Source of the DNA: Microbacterium hydrocarbonoxydans
GTDB taxonomy: Bacteria > Actinomycetota > Actinomycetes > Actinomycetales > Microbacteriaceae
NCBI RefSeq assembly: GCF_904831005.1
Contig: NZ_LR882982.1
Coordinates: 1,550,001-1,614,000 of the forward strand
DNA: 64,000 bases
Direction: 5' to 3'
Position 1 is the first letter of the stretch, and the number at the start of each line of letters is the position of its first letter. Position numbers and translations under genes: made by a program. Below are positions 17,812 to 27,540 of this stretch, in pieces. The notes below the pieces were generated by a model that was given only the letters and a program-made list of their open reading frames with translations, did not search any database and was not told the DNA's origin.

Positions 17812-19491
17812 GTGGCTGAGTACATCTACTCGATGGTCCGAGCGCGCAAGGCGGTGGGCGAGAAGCTCATCCTCGACGACGTGACGATGTCGTTCCTCCC
17901 CGGCGCGAAGATCGGCATGGTCGGTCCGAACGGCGCCGGTAAGTCGACGATCCTCAAGATCATGGCAGGGCTCGACACGCCGTCCAACGGCGAGGCGAAG
18001 CTGACACCGGGATTCACCGTCGGAATCCTGATGCAGGAGCCGGAACTCGACGAGACGAAGACGGTCCTCGAGAACGTGCAGGACGGCATCGCGATCAAGG
18101 CGAAGGTCGACCGGTTCAACGAGATCTCGATGTTGATGGCCGATCCCGATGCTGATTTCGACTCGCTCCTCGCCGAGATGGGCACCCTGCAGGAGGAGAT
18201 CGACGCAGCGGACGGCTGGGACCTCGACTCGCAGCTCGAGCAGGCCATGGATGCGCTGCGCACTCCTCCCGGCGATGCGGCTATCGCGCCCCTCTCCGGT
18301 GGTGAGAAGCGCCGTGTGGCACTCGCGAAGCTCCTGTTGCAGAAGCCTGATCTGCTCCTGCTCGACGAGCCGACCAACCACCTCGACGCGGAGAGCGTGC
18401 TCTGGCTCGAGCAGCATCTGCAGGCGTACAAGGGCGCAGTGATCGCCATCACCCACGACCGGTACTTCCTCGACCATGTGGCCGAGTGGATCGCCGAGGT
18501 CGACCGCGGGCGCCTCATCGGATACGAGGGTAACTACTCGACCTATCTGGAGAAGAAGGGCGAGCGTCTCGAGATCCAGGGCAAGAAGGATGCGAAGCTC
18601 GCCAAGCGACTCAAGGAAGAGCTGGAGTGGGTGCGCTCCAGTGCCAAGGGACGCCAGACGAAGTCGAAGGCCCGACTCGCTCGCTATGAAGAGATGGCGA
18701 CGGAGGCCGAGCGGACCAGGAAGCTCGATTTCGAGGAGATCCAGATTCCTGCCGGCCCGCGTCTGGGCAGTGTGGTGATCGAGGCCAAGAAGCTGCAGAA
18801 GGGCTTCGACGGACGCTCGCTCATCGATGGGCTGAGCTTCAGCCTTCCGCCGAACGGGATCGTCGGAGTGATCGGCCCGAACGGTGTGGGAAAGACGACT
18901 CTGTTCAAGACGATCGTCGGCCTCGAGCCGCTCGACGGCGGCGATCTCAAGATCGGCGAGACCGTCAAGATCAGCTATGTCGACCAGTCGCGCTCGAACA
19001 TCGACCCCGACAAGACGCTGTGGGAGGTCGTCTCCGACGGCCTCGACTTCATCACGGTCGGCAAGACCGAGATCCCGTCGCGCGCATACGTCTCGAAGTT
19101 CGGTTTCAAGGGTCCGGACCAGCAGAAGAAGGCGGGCGTGCTGTCGGGTGGAGAGCGGAACCGCCTGAACCTCGCGCTCACGCTCAAAGAGGGCGGCAAC
19201 CTCCTCCTCCTCGATGAGCCGACGAACGACCTGGACGTCGAAACCCTGAGCTCGCTCGAGAACGCTCTTCTCGAGTTCCCCGGCTGCGCCGTGGTCATCA
19301 CGCACGACCGGTGGTTCCTCGACCGCATCGCGACACACATCCTCGCGTACGAGGGCACCGACGAGAAGCCTGATCAGTGGTACTGGTTCGAGGGCAACTT
19401 CGAGGCGTATGAGGAGAACAAGATCCAGCGTCTGGGGGCGGATGCCGCGAAGCCGCATCGCTCCACGCACCGCAAGCTCACGCGCGACTGA
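17812..19491 (+). CDS. ettA: Energy-dependent translational throttle protein EttA (ABC-F ATPase)
   Basis: 559 residues with two ABC ATPase domains and no membrane part. EttA binds the ribosomal E site and gates entry into elongation according to the ATP/ADP ratio. Domain 1 has Walker A GPNGAGKST, LSGGEKRRVALA and Walker B LLLLDEPTNHLD. The linker (about 240-300) is rich in Lys and Arg (AKGRQTKSKARLARYEEM). Domain 2 has GPNGVGKTT, LSGGERNRLNLA and LLLLDEPTNDLD. The GTG start follows an AGAAGGAG ribosome-binding site. The start MAEYIYSMVRARKAVG is typical. A thioesterase gene follows 8 bases later. Confidence 0.95.
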   Translation: MAEYIYSMVRARKAVGEKLILDDVTMSFLPGAKIGMVGPNGAGKSTILKIMAGLDTPSNGEAKLTPGFTVGILMQEPELDETKTVLENVQDGIAIKAKVDRFNEISMLMADPDADFDSLLAEMGTLQEEIDAADGWDLDSQLEQAMDALRTPPGDAAIAPLSGGEKRRVALAKLLLQKPDLLLLDEPTNHLDAESVLWLEQHLQAYKGAVIAITHDRYFLDHVAEWIAEVDRGRLIGYEGNYSTYLEKKGERLEIQGKKDAKLAKRLKEELEWVRSSAKGRQTKSKARLARYEEMATEAERTRKLDFEEIQIPAGPRLGSVVIEAKKLQKGFDGRSLIDGLSFSLPPNGIVGVIGPNGVGKTTLFKTIVGLEPLDGGDLKIGETVKISYVDQSRSNIDPDKTLWEVVSDGLDFITVGKTEIPSRAYVSKFGFKGPDQQKKAGVLSGGERNRLNLALTLKEGGNLLLLDEPTNDLDVETLSSLENALLEFPGCAVVITHDRWFLDRIATHILAYEGTDEKPDQWYWFEGNFEAYEENKIQRLGADAAKPHRSTHRKLTRD

Positions 19492-19499
19492 TCCACGTC

Positions 19500-19988
19500 G
19501 TGTCGGAGTCGTCACCGGGTGCCCGGCTGCACATCCCGATCCACCTTCGCTGGGGGGATCTGGATGCGTTCAATCACGTCAACAACACTTCGATGCTCAA
19601 GTTGCTCGAGGAAGCGCGTGTGCGCGCGTTCTGGCGTGCGGGCCCCGGTGAGGAGGCGCCGTCGACAGCGGTGCTCGACTCGGGGATCGACGAGGGGATC
19701 CTGACGCTGATCGCCCGACAGGAGATCGAGTACCTGGCTCCGGTGCCATACCAGCGGCGCCCGCTCGAGGTTCAGATGTGGTTCGGCAAGCTCGGGGGCT
19801 CGAGCGTCGAGGTCTGCTATGAGGTGCACAACGATCCCGCGGCTGAGCCTCGGACCGTCTACGCGCGTTCGACAGCGATCATCGTCCTCGTCGACGCCGT
19901 CACAGGACGCCCGATCCGGCTCTCTCAGGAGATGCGCGAAGCGTGGCAGCCGTTCATCGGGGCATCGATCGAGTACGCGCACCGCTGA
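19500..19988 (+). CDS. 4HBT hotdog-fold acyl-CoA thioesterase
   Basis: 162 residues. RWGDLDAFNHVNNTSMLKLLEEAR is the catalytic segment of the 4-hydroxybenzoyl-CoA thioesterase group, with the Asp nucleophile/base in the D-x-F/Y-x-HVNN context. It hydrolyses an acyl-CoA of unknown chain length. The GTG start lies 8 bases after ettA, with no clear ribosome-binding site, so it is probably co-transcribed. M. tuberculosis has a thioesterase (Rv2475c) close to its ettA. Confidence 0.88.
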   Translation: MSESSPGARLHIPIHLRWGDLDAFNHVNNTSMLKLLEEARVRAFWRAGPGEEAPSTAVLDSGIDEGILTLIARQEIEYLAPVPYQRRPLEVQMWFGKLGGSSVEVCYEVHNDPAAEPRTVYARSTAIIVLVDAVTGRPIRLSQEMREAWQPFIGASIEYAHR

Positions 19989-20003
19989 TCGAGCTGTGCT
20001 CGC

Positions 20004-20891
20004 TCACGCCTCAGCGGGGACTCGCACCATGATCTCCTGCGCGACGGAGGCGATCAGCTCGCCCGTCCGACTGAAGATCCGGCCCTGAGCGAGCCCGCGG
20101 CCACCGCGGGCATTCGGTGATTCCTGCATGTAGAGCAGCCACTCGTCGACGCGCGCAGGGCGATGCCACCACATGGCGTGGTCCAGGCTCGCGACCTTCA
20201 GCCCGGCGAGCGACCAGTGCAGGCCATGGGCTCGCAGGATCGACTCCTGGATGGTCATGTCGCTCAGGTACGCCAGGGCTGCTCTGTGGATGCGCTGGTC
20301 GTCGGGAAGACGAGACCGCATCCGCATCCAGACCCCCTGATGAGGCACTCGCTCGTCATCGCTGGGAAGGAAGAGCGGGCTGTCGATGTGGCGGACGTCG
20401 GCGGCTCGGTCGCTGAGCATTCTCGCAGCGCCCGGCGGAAGCCCCTCGACTCGCTGCTCGTCGGGACGCAGCGATTCGGGTGACGGTACGCGGTCGGGCA
20501 TCGTCACGGCATGCTCGACGCCCGGATCCTGGTCCTGGAACGAGGCGATCATGGAGAAGATGGGCACACCGCCCTGATAAGCCTGAGAGCGGCGTGTCGA
20601 GAACGAGCGCCCGTCATGAATCCGGTCGACAGCGATGGTGAGACCTTGGCTCGCGTCACCCGGCCGAAGGAAGTATCCATGCATCGAGTGCACGGCCCTG
20701 TCCTCGGGAAGGGTCCGTTCTGCCGCGAGAAGGCTCTGAGCGAGGACCTGACCGCCGTAGATACGCCCTGAGGGCATCGGATGGGACGCCCCCGTGAAGA
20801 TGTCCTCTGTCGTCCTGGCCTGCGTCGAGTCGAGGTCGAGCACTGCCAGAAGCTGTTCGACGGTGCGGATCGCGTGTTCGTCGGCGGTCAT
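20004..20891 (-). CDS. tesB: Acyl-CoA thioesterase II
   Basis: 295 residues with a double hotdog fold, hydrolysing medium and long-chain acyl-CoA. The N-terminal hotdog contains RIYGGQVLAQSLLAAERTLP and HSMHGYFLRPGD. The C-terminal hotdog contains the catalytic Asp region ASLDHAMWWHRP and the downstream Gln/Thr region. It is convergent with the smaller thioesterase. The ATG at 20891 has an AAGGAAG ribosome-binding site 3-4 bases upstream; the longer upstream frame is not coding. Confidence 0.94.
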   Translation of the reverse strand: MTADEHAIRTVEQLLAVLDLDSTQARTTEDIFTGASHPMPSGRIYGGQVLAQSLLAAERTLPEDRAVHSMHGYFLRPGDASQGLTIAVDRIHDGRSFSTRRSQAYQGGVPIFSMIASFQDQDPGVEHAVTMPDRVPSPESLRPDEQRVEGLPPGAARMLSDRAADVRHIDSPLFLPSDDERVPHQGVWMRMRSRLPDDQRIHRAALAYLSDMTIQESILRAHGLHWSLAGLKVASLDHAMWWHRPARVDEWLLYMQESPNARGGRGLAQGRIFSRTGELIASVAQEIMVRVPAEA

Positions 20892-20928
20892 GACTTCCTT
20901 CCCGCGACTGCGGTCGCTACGGCGTTGA

Positions 20929-20934
20929 TAGTTT
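20929..20934 (+). promoter_or_regulatory. -10 element of a near-leaderless promoter
   Basis: TAGTTT ends 7 bases before the GTG at 20942, in the 50-base divergent region shared with tesB. Confidence 0.45.
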
Positions 20935-20941
20935 AGAGGGT

Positions 20942-21607
20942 GTGCCCCACCAGCTTCTCCTCGCGGACGCCGAGACCTCCAAGGACGTACTGACCTTCGT
21001 GGGACGCGCGGCGCGCATCTCCGACGAAGGAGTACGCCTCCAGGCCGCCCACGGCGTACTCGCATTGACCGCAGCGGCACTGGCCCCACACGGGATCTTC
21101 GACCAGACGCCGACCGTGCTGGCGATGCGCATCGTGCATGCCGATCCCGAACTCGAATGCGATGTCGTGGTGTCGTCGCTGTCGGAGACCGACGACGACC
21201 GAGCGCTGACGTTGCCGGAGACCGGGCTCTCGCCGTCGTGGGCCGGCGTCGCTCCGCCGCGAGGCGCATGGCGGGCGACGACCAGCGTGTCGGCGTCCGT
21301 CGTCGCGCAGCGCGCGCAATGGGGCATCAGCGCCGTCGCGCGAGGAGCGTCTCCCGGGTCCGGTGAGGAAGCAGTTCGAGCGTTGCGCGCAGCGATCTGG
21401 GGCGAGCCCGACGCAGATCTCGAGGGCCTGCCGCGCGGTGTGGCGTTCGCCGCAGATGCGTTCGGGTTCATCTCGGGGGAGGAGCAGGTGCCGATCACCG
21501 TCTCGGGGCGGTGGACTCGACTGGCTTTCCGTCGAGGCCATGTTCTGTCTCGAGGGCCCGTCGCCACCGGACTCACGGCTGTTCGAGGAACCGGCTCGGG
21601 GGACTAG
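20942..21607 (+). CDS. Conserved-looking protein of unknown function
   Basis: 221 residues that I do not recognise. There is no signal peptide or membrane segment. An N-terminal alpha/beta part (QLLLADAETSKDVLTFVGRAARISDEGVRL) resembles small actinobacterial proteins, and a middle region with several Trp and Val strands (SPSWAGVAPPRGAWRATTSVSAS) follows. Codon usage (GC3) is like its neighbours, supporting a real gene. It diverges from tesB and converges with the flavoprotein gene. Confidence 0.7.
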   Translation: MPHQLLLADAETSKDVLTFVGRAARISDEGVRLQAAHGVLALTAAALAPHGIFDQTPTVLAMRIVHADPELECDVVVSSLSETDDDRALTLPETGLSPSWAGVAPPRGAWRATTSVSASVVAQRAQWGISAVARGASPGSGEEAVRALRAAIWGEPDADLEGLPRGVAFAADAFGFISGEEQVPITVSGRWTRLAFRRGHVLSRGPVATGLTAVRGTGSGD

Positions 21608-21613
21608 CGGACG

Positions 21614-23272
21614 TCAGCGCGACGCTGCCCGCCCTGCCTGCCTTCCCGAGAACAGGCATCCGCCGAGGAACGTCCCTTCCAGGGCGCGGTAGCCGTGCAC
21701 GCCACCCCCGCCGAATCCGCTCGCTTCACCGGCGGCGAACAGGCCGGGGATCGCTTCGCCGTCGGACCCGAGGGCGCGCCCGTCGAGATCCGTGTTGATG
21801 CCGCCGAGCGACTTGCGAGTCAGGACGTGCAGTTTCACCGCGATCATCGGCCCTGCAGAGGGATCCTGAAGGCGATGGGGGGCGGCTGTGCGGATCAGCT
21901 TGTCACCGCGGTATGCGCGCATCGAACGCAGCATCGAGATCTGGGCGTCCTTCGAGAAGTCGTTCTCGATCTCCAGATCCCGGGCGACGATCTCGCGACG
22001 TACCTGATCGATGTCGAGGACTTCCCCTCCCGCATGGCGGCGCATCTGTTCGAGCAGGGATTCGAGGTCGTCCTCGACGATGAAGTCGGCTCCCTCGTCG
22101 AGGAAGGACTGCACGGGACCGGTAGGCCCCTTGGCCAGACGAGACTTCAGCAGCAGGCTCAGGTCTTTGCCCGTCAGATCGGGATTCTGTTCGCTGCCCG
22201 ACAGAGCGAACTCCTTCTCGACGATCTGACGAGAGGTGACGAACCAGGAATGGTCATGTCCGGTCGTGCGCAGATGGGCGAGGGTGCCCAGCGTGTCGAA
22301 ACCGGGGAAGAGCGGAACCGGCAGACGGGTGCCCGTGGCGTCGAGCCAGAGGGACGACGGCCCTGGAAGGATGCGGATGCCGTGCGACGGCCACACCGGA
22401 TCCCAGTTGGTGATCCCTTCGACGTAATGCCACATGCGGTCGCCGTTGATGAGCCGTGCACCCGCGGCCCGACTCACGGCGTGCATCGAGCCGTCGACGT
22501 AGGCGGGCACGCCGGCGAGCATGTGCTGCGGCGGAGCGCCCAGGCGCTCCGGCCAGGCAGCGCGCACCAGGTCGTGATCGCCACCGATCCCGCCCGAACT
22601 CACGATGGTCGCACCTGCAGCGATCTCGAAGTCGCCGATGATCTCTCGTGAGGTCTCGACGCCTCGGGCCGCGGCGGTGGACGCCAGTACCGAGCCGCGC
22701 GCGCCGGTGACCGCTCCGTCGGTGGTGACGAGTTCCGTCACGCGGTGCCGGGGGAGCACGATCAGATGGCCCTCCCTCTCGCCCTGCTCGACCGCGGCGA
22801 TGAACGGCGCCACGACGCCAGGTCCCGTGCCCCAGGTGATGTGGAAGCGGGGAACGGAGTTGCCCGGCCCCAGAGCGCCATAGCCGCCGCGTTCGGCCCA
22901 GCCGACGACGGGGAAGAAGCCGACACCGCGTTCGCGGAGCCACGCGCGCTTCTCTCCCGCCGCGAACTCGAGGTAGGCCTCGGCCCATCGTCGCGGCCAG
23001 TGGTCTTCGGGGCGGTCGAACGCCGCGTTCCCGAACCAGTCCTGCGCAGCGAGCGCGGGGGAGTCCCTGATGCCCATGCGACGCTGCTCCGGGGAATCGA
23101 TGAGGAACAGGCCCCCGAAGGACCACCACGCCTGCCCTCCGAGGTTCGTGCGCGGCTCCTGATCCACCAGGATCACTCGTCGTCCAGCCTCCAGCGCCTC
23201 ACTTGCGGCCACGAGGCCCGCGAGCCCCCATCCGATGACCAGGACGTCGGTGGACAGGGGGGTCTTCGTCAT
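21614..23272 (-). CDS. FAD-binding dehydrogenase (KstD/fumarate reductase-like flavoprotein)
   Basis: 552 residues. The N-terminal Rossmann motif [18 protein letters not shown] is followed by [25 protein letters not shown], and the C-terminal FAD closure is [29 protein letters not shown]. This is the FAD_binding_2 family containing 3-ketosteroid dehydrogenases, usually annotated as FAD-binding dehydrogenase. The substrate is unknown. The ATG at 23272 overlaps the haemoglobin stop by 4 bases and has a GGAGAAG ribosome-binding site; the longer frame upstream is the haemoglobin in another phase. It is last in an MscS-globin-flavoprotein operon. Confidence 0.88.
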   Translation of the reverse strand: MTKTPLSTDVLVIGWGLAGLVAASEALEAGRRVILVDQEPRTNLGGQAWWSFGGLFLIDSPEQRRMGIRDSPALAAQDWFGNAAFDRPEDHWPRRWAEAYLEFAAGEKRAWLRERGVGFFPVVGWAERGGYGALGPGNSVPRFHITWGTGPGVVAPFIAAVEQGEREGHLIVLPRHRVTELVTTDGAVTGARGSVLASTAAARGVETSREIIGDFEIAAGATIVSSGGIGGDHDLVRAAWPERLGAPPQHMLAGVPAYVDGSMHAVSRAAGARLINGDRMWHYVEGITNWDPVWPSHGIRILPGPSSLWLDATGTRLPVPLFPGFDTLGTLAHLRTTGHDHSWFVTSRQIVEKEFALSGSEQNPDLTGKDLSLLLKSRLAKGPTGPVQSFLDEGADFIVEDDLESLLEQMRRHAGGEVLDIDQVRREIVARDLEIENDFSKDAQISMLRSMRAYRGDKLIRTAAPHRLQDPSAGPMIAVKLHVLTRKSLGGINTDLDGRALGSDGEAIPGLFAAGEASGFGGGGVHGYRALEGTFLGGCLFSGRQAGRAASR

Positions 23273-23718
23273 GGCTTCTCCGTTGATTCCTGACTGGATC
23301 GGGTTTCGAGAGTCGGGCGTCCTGCAGCACCGGGGCCGATGCCGGACGGCTCGAATGTGTTCACCATGGCATACGCCGCGCGCTCCAGGTAGTCCCAGAG
23401 CGTCGATTCGTGGAGGGGCGACAACTGCGCCTCGTCGACGGCCGTCCGCATGTGCCGAAGCCACCTGTCTCGCGCGTCAGGGTCGACATGGAACGGCATG
23501 TGGCGCATCCTGAGCCGTGGGTGTCCTCGGGTCTCGCCGTACGTCGTGGGTCCGCCCCAGTACTGCTCGAGGAACATCAGAAGGCGCTCTTCGGCGGGAC
23601 CGAGATCGTCTTCCGGGTACATGGGCTTCAGCACCGGATCGAGAGCGACCTCGCGGTAGAACACCGACACGATCCTCGCGAAGGTCTCGCGGCCCCCGAC
23701 CTCGTCGTAGAAGGTCAC
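23269..23718 (-). CDS. glbO: Group II truncated haemoglobin
   Basis: 149 residues of the 2-on-2 globin family, group II (TrHbO). It begins [23 protein letters not shown] and has [25 protein letters not shown], with the Trp-Gly-Gly-Pro turn typical of the family. [27 protein letters not shown] contains the proximal His and the G8 Trp of group II. Likely roles are oxygen or NO and peroxide chemistry, perhaps with the flavoprotein encoded next. A Ser/Glu-rich C-terminal tail of about 25 residues is extra. The GTG start overlaps the MscS stop by 4 bases. Confidence 0.93.
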   Translation of the reverse strand: MTFYDEVGGRETFARIVSVFYREVALDPVLKPMYPEDDLGPAEERLLMFLEQYWGGPTTYGETRGHPRLRMRHMPFHVDPDARDRWLRHMRTAVDEAQLSPLHESTLWDYLERAAYAMVNTFEPSGIGPGAAGRPTLETRSSQESTEKP

Positions 23719-24791
23719 TTCTGGGTGCTCCCGTCATCGTTCGTCTTCTTGCGTCGCCAGATTCCACGATCCGGGATCACGGGCACACCGGTGACCGCGT
23801 TGGGACGAGTCCTGGGCGGGTTCGCCCCGCGCACCCGCCGAGCGCCGTCGAGACCTGTCGGGATGACGGTCGTCATGCTCGGGAACGCGATCTCGTTCTC
23901 GAGCATCGCGGCGCGCAGACGCTTGCGCAGTTCCTGAGCGACATCGTCCTTCGCATTCGCCCGTGCCTTGATCACCACTCGCACCACGAGGGCGTCGCCG
24001 TCGACGGACTCCAGCCCCCACAGTTCGGGCTTCTCGATGATGCGCGTGCGCCACTTGGGATCTTTCGCGAGGCTCTGAGCCGTTTCGAGCATGATCTTCT
24101 CGACCTGTTCGAGATCGGAATCGACGGGGACCCCGAGATCGATGATCGCTCTCGCCCACCCCTGAGACATGTTCCCGATCCGGAGGACTTCACCGTTGCG
24201 CACGTACCAGAGTGTGCCGTTCACGTCGCGGACCTGGGTGATGCGCACGCTGACGTACTCGACCACGCCGGACGCGAGACCGAGGTCGACGACATCGCCG
24301 ATGCCGATCTGGTCTTCCGCCACGATGAACATGCCGTTCAGGACGTCTTTGACGATGTTCTGTGCGCCGAAGCCGAGGCCCGCACCGACTGCCGCCGTGA
24401 GGAGTGTCAGCGAGCCGAGCAGGCTGTTGTCGAGAGCGTTCACGATCAGCACGAGGGCGATCACGACGAGCATCACATTGACGATGTTCTGCAGGATCGT
24501 GCCCAGCGTGCGCGTGCGCTGCACGAGACGCATGTCGGCGAGCGGCGAGCGCTCCAGCGCCTGGGTGTCATCGACGTCGGCCTTGCTCTTTGCGGAATCG
24601 ACGATGCGATGCACGACCCTGCGGATGACGACCCGCAGCACGAGCGCGATGACCACGCAGGACACGATGATCACCGCGACGTGAAGCGCCCTCAGCCCCA
24701 CAATGCCGAGGACGTTGAGGACGTCGGCCCACCACTTCGGCACCTCGGTGACGGTGGGTGCAGGGGATACTTCGAACGGCAGCATGATCAT
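23715..24791 (-). CDS. MscS-family mechanosensitive ion channel
   Basis: 358 residues. One N-terminal membrane helix (about 28-55) and two more (about 100-160) lead into the pore-lining TM3 and beta domain: [26 protein letters not shown] is the MscS signature. The cytoplasmic domain and a basic tail (RRKKTNDDG) follow. It releases solutes on osmotic downshock. Two ATGs compete: 24791, 7 bases after TACTCT (leaderless), and 24785, with GGAGGGG 6 bases upstream. It heads the operon with glbO and the flavoprotein. Confidence 0.93.
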   Translation of the reverse strand: MIMLPFEVSPAPTVTEVPKWWADVLNVLGIVGLRALHVAVIIVSCVVIALVLRVVIRRVVHRIVDSAKSKADVDDTQALERSPLADMRLVQRTRTLGTILQNIVNVMLVVIALVLIVNALDNSLLGSLTLLTAAVGAGLGFGAQNIVKDVLNGMFIVAEDQIGIGDVVDLGLASGVVEYVSVRITQVRDVNGTLWYVRNGEVLRIGNMSQGWARAIIDLGVPVDSDLEQVEKIMLETAQSLAKDPKWRTRIIEKPELWGLESVDGDALVVRVVIKARANAKDDVAQELRKRLRAAMLENEIAFPSMTTVIPTGLDGARRVRGANPPRTRPNAVTGVPVIPDRGIWRRKKTNDDGSTQK

Positions 24792-24798
24792 CCCCTCC

Positions 24799-24804
24799 AG
24801 AGTA
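24799..24804 (-). promoter_or_regulatory. -10 element for the MscS-glbO-flavoprotein operon
   Basis: TACTCT, 7 bases (GGAGGGG), ATG at 24791 on the minus strand. Confidence 0.5.
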
Positions 24805-24810
24805 GCGATC

Positions 24811-24848
24811 AGGCCTCTGCGCGGGCTGGATGCGCCACGCAGAGGCCT
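24811..24848 (-). terminator. Terminator after pepN
   Basis: AGGCCTCTGCG (24811-24821) and CGCAGAGGCCT (24838-24848) form a perfect 11-bp stem 15 bases beyond the pepN stop. Confidence 0.7.
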
Positions 24849-24863
24849 GAAGGGAACGGCGTG

Positions 24864-27416
24864 TCAGTCCTCCGAGTCGCGGACCTGCGCCGCCAGTGCA
24901 CGCTCGACGTCGGCGAGGTTCTCGAGCACGAGACGACGCAGCGCGGGAGCGGCGTCCTGGTTCGCGGCGAGCCAGGAACGAGTGGCGTCACGCAGCTCGA
25001 TGTCGGCGATCGCGGTCGGGAACAGACCGACGATGAGATACTGCGCGATCTGGTACGTGCGCGACTCCCAGATCGGAAGCAGCATGTCGAAGTACGGCTG
25101 CACGAACTCCCGCAGGGCGTCGGCGCCGGCGGGGTGCACGAACCCGAGAGCCGCGGAGCGCACGATCGTGTTCGGTGCGTCATCTCTTTCGATCAGCGAC
25201 TCCCACGCGGCTCGCTTCGAGGCGAGATCCGGCAGTGCGGCGCGTGCCTGCGCGGCGAACTCGCCGCCCTTGGAGGTGTTGTCGGACGAGAGAGCGGCGT
25301 CGATCGACGCCGCATCGGTCGCGCCGATGGTGGCGAGGCCGACGAGCAGCTGCCAGCTGAGATCTGCGTCGATCTCGAGGCCCGGGAGCGTCTCCTCACC
25401 GGAGCGAAGCCGACCCACGATGCCGGCATGCTCGGGCGTCACGAGGGCGTTCGCGAAGGCCGTCACGAACTGGAGCTGGCTGTCGCTGCCCGATTCTGCG
25501 GCCTCCGCCAACGCCCACAGGCCATCTGCGACCTTCTGCCGCGCGGCGAGTCGATCTGCCGGCGCCACGTAGAGCGTGGCGGCAGTGCGCAGCTGCGCGA
25601 GCGTGGTGCGCACCGTCGTCGACTCGGTCTCCCGGCCGATGTTGCCCAGCACCAGGTCGATGTAGTCCGACGCGGCCGTCTCGGCATCACGCGTCTGGTC
25701 CCAGGCGGCGCCCCAGACGAGGGAGCGGGCGAGGGGATCGCTGATGTCAGCGAGGTGCGCGATCGCCGTGGCGAGTGAACGCTCGTCCAGGCGGATCTTC
25801 GCGTAGGCGAGGTCGTTGTCGTTGAGCAGCACGAGATCGGGGCGCTTGTGGCCGTGCAGCTCAGGGATCTCGGTGCGGTCGCCGTCCACGTCGACCTCGG
25901 CGTAATGGGTGCGTACGAGCGCGCCGTCGCGGAGCGAGTAGAAACCGATGCCGAGGCGGTGCGGCCGGATGGTCGGGTAGTCCGCGGGTGCGGTCTGCGT
26001 GACCGCGAACCGAGAGATCGTGCCGTCGGAATCCTCCGCGATGACCGGCTCGAGCGTGTTGACGCCCGCGGTCTCGAGCCACTTCCTCGACCAGGTGCTC
26101 AGGTCGCGTCCGCTCGTGGCCTCGAGCTCGACCAGGAGATCGCTGAGCTCGGTGTTCCCCCACGAGTGCTTCTGAAAGTACTGCGAGACGCCCGCGAAGA
26201 ACTCCTCGATGCCGACCCAGGCGGCCAGCTGCTTGAGGACGGATCCGCCCTTCGCATAGGTGATGCCGTCGAAGTTCACCTGCACGTCTTCGAGGTCGTT
26301 GATCTCGGCGACGATGGGATGGGTCGACGGAAGCTGATCCTGGCGGTACGCCCAGGTCTTCTCCATCGCGTTGAACGTCGTCCAGGCCTCGGTCCACTCG
26401 GTGGCCTCGGCGGTGGCGATCGTCGACGCCCATTCGGCGAACGATTCGTTCAGCCAGAGGTCGTTCCACCACTTCATGGTGACGAGATCGCCGAACCACA
26501 TGTGCGCGAGCTCATGCAGGATCGTGACGACGCGGCGCTCCTTGACGGCGTCGGTCACCTTGCTGCGGAAGACGTAGGTCTCGGTGAAGGTCACCGCTCC
26601 CGCGTTCTCCATGGCGCCCGCGTTGAACTCGGGGACGAAGAGCTGATCGTACTTCGCGAACGGATACGGGACGCCGAACTTCGACTCGTAGTACGCGAAG
26701 CCCTCACGCGTCTTGTCGAAGATGTAGTCGGCGTCGAGGTGCTGCCACAGGCTCTTGCGGCCGTACACGCCGAGGGGGATCACCCGCCCTGTGGAACTGG
26801 TGAGCTCGGAGAAGGTCGACTCGTACGGGCCTGCGACGAGCGCCGTGATGTACGAGGAGATGCGCGGCGTCGGCTCGAAGCCCCAGGTGGCGACCGAATC
26901 GTCGTCGTGGACGATGGGCTCGGGCGTGGGGGAGTTGGAGACGACCTTCCACGATGCCGGTGCCGTCACGGTGAACTGGAACGTCGCCTTCAGGTCGGGC
27001 TGCTCGAACACGGCGAACACTCGTCGGGAGTCGGGAACCTCGAACTGCGAGTAGAGATAGACCTCGCCGTCGACGGGGTCGACGAAGCGGTGCAGTCCTT
27101 CGCCGGTGTTCGTGTACAGGCAGTCGGCGTCCACGACCAGCACGTTCTCGGCCTGGAGGCCGGTCAGCGTGATGCGGGAATCGGCGAAGACCTCGTCGGG
27201 ATCGAGCTGCTCGCCGTTGAGCGAGATCTCACGGACATCGCGCGCGATGAGGTCGATGAAGGTGGTGGCGCCCGGGGTGGCGGTGAAGCGCACGACGCTG
27301 CGCGAGCCGAAGACCTCGGCGCCCTTGGTCAGATCGAGTGAGACCTCGTAGGACTGGGTGTCGATGACGTCGCGGCGCTCCTGCGCTTCGAGGCGGGTGA
27401 GATTCTCTCCAGGCAC
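24864..27416 (-). CDS. pepN: Aminopeptidase N (M1 family)
   Basis: An 850-residue cytosolic zinc aminopeptidase that trims N-terminal residues from peptides. GAMEN (267-271) binds the peptide N-terminus. HELAH (301-305) with Glu324 in WLNESFAEW forms the zinc site. The C-terminal ERAP1-like helical domain is complete (about 520-850). The GTG at 27416 is preferred because it has a GGGAG ribosome-binding site 7 bases upstream and gives MPGENLTRLEAQERRDVID, the usual actinobacterial N-terminus. A strong hairpin follows. The locus corresponds to M. tuberculosis pepN near rpiB and glbO. Confidence 0.96.
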   Translation of the reverse strand: MPGENLTRLEAQERRDVIDTQSYEVSLDLTKGAEVFGSRSVVRFTATPGATTFIDLIARDVREISLNGEQLDPDEVFADSRITLTGLQAENVLVVDADCLYTNTGEGLHRFVDPVDGEVYLYSQFEVPDSRRVFAVFEQPDLKATFQFTVTAPASWKVVSNSPTPEPIVHDDDSVATWGFEPTPRISSYITALVAGPYESTFSELTSSTGRVIPLGVYGRKSLWQHLDADYIFDKTREGFAYYESKFGVPYPFAKYDQLFVPEFNAGAMENAGAVTFTETYVFRSKVTDAVKERRVVTILHELAHMWFGDLVTMKWWNDLWLNESFAEWASTIATAEATEWTEAWTTFNAMEKTWAYRQDQLPSTHPIVAEINDLEDVQVNFDGITYAKGGSVLKQLAAWVGIEEFFAGVSQYFQKHSWGNTELSDLLVELEATSGRDLSTWSRKWLETAGVNTLEPVIAEDSDGTISRFAVTQTAPADYPTIRPHRLGIGFYSLRDGALVRTHYAEVDVDGDRTEIPELHGHKRPDLVLLNDNDLAYAKIRLDERSLATAIAHLADISDPLARSLVWGAAWDQTRDAETAASDYIDLVLGNIGRETESTTVRTTLAQLRTAATLYVAPADRLAARQKVADGLWALAEAAESGSDSQLQFVTAFANALVTPEHAGIVGRLRSGEETLPGLEIDADLSWQLLVGLATIGATDAASIDAALSSDNTSKGGEFAAQARAALPDLASKRAAWESLIERDDAPNTIVRSAALGFVHPAGADALREFVQPYFDMLLPIWESRTYQIAQYLIVGLFPTAIADIELRDATRSWLAANQDAAPALRRLVLENLADVERALAAQVRDSED

Positions 27417-27528
27417 AGCTTTACTCCCAGGGGTGAGGGGATGCTGCCGCAACCCAGCGCAGTTGGCGCCCACGGCAACCATGACAGCCTACGCCAGCGC
27501 GACGGCCTGTCCCACTCTCGGAAGGTGC

Positions 27529-27534
27529 GAGGAT
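27529..27534 (+). promoter_or_regulatory. -10 element of leaderless hemH
   Basis: GAGGAT, then GGACAT, then the GTG at 27541: a 6-base spacing, no ribosome-binding site. Confidence 0.5.
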
Positions 27535-27540
27535 GGACAT

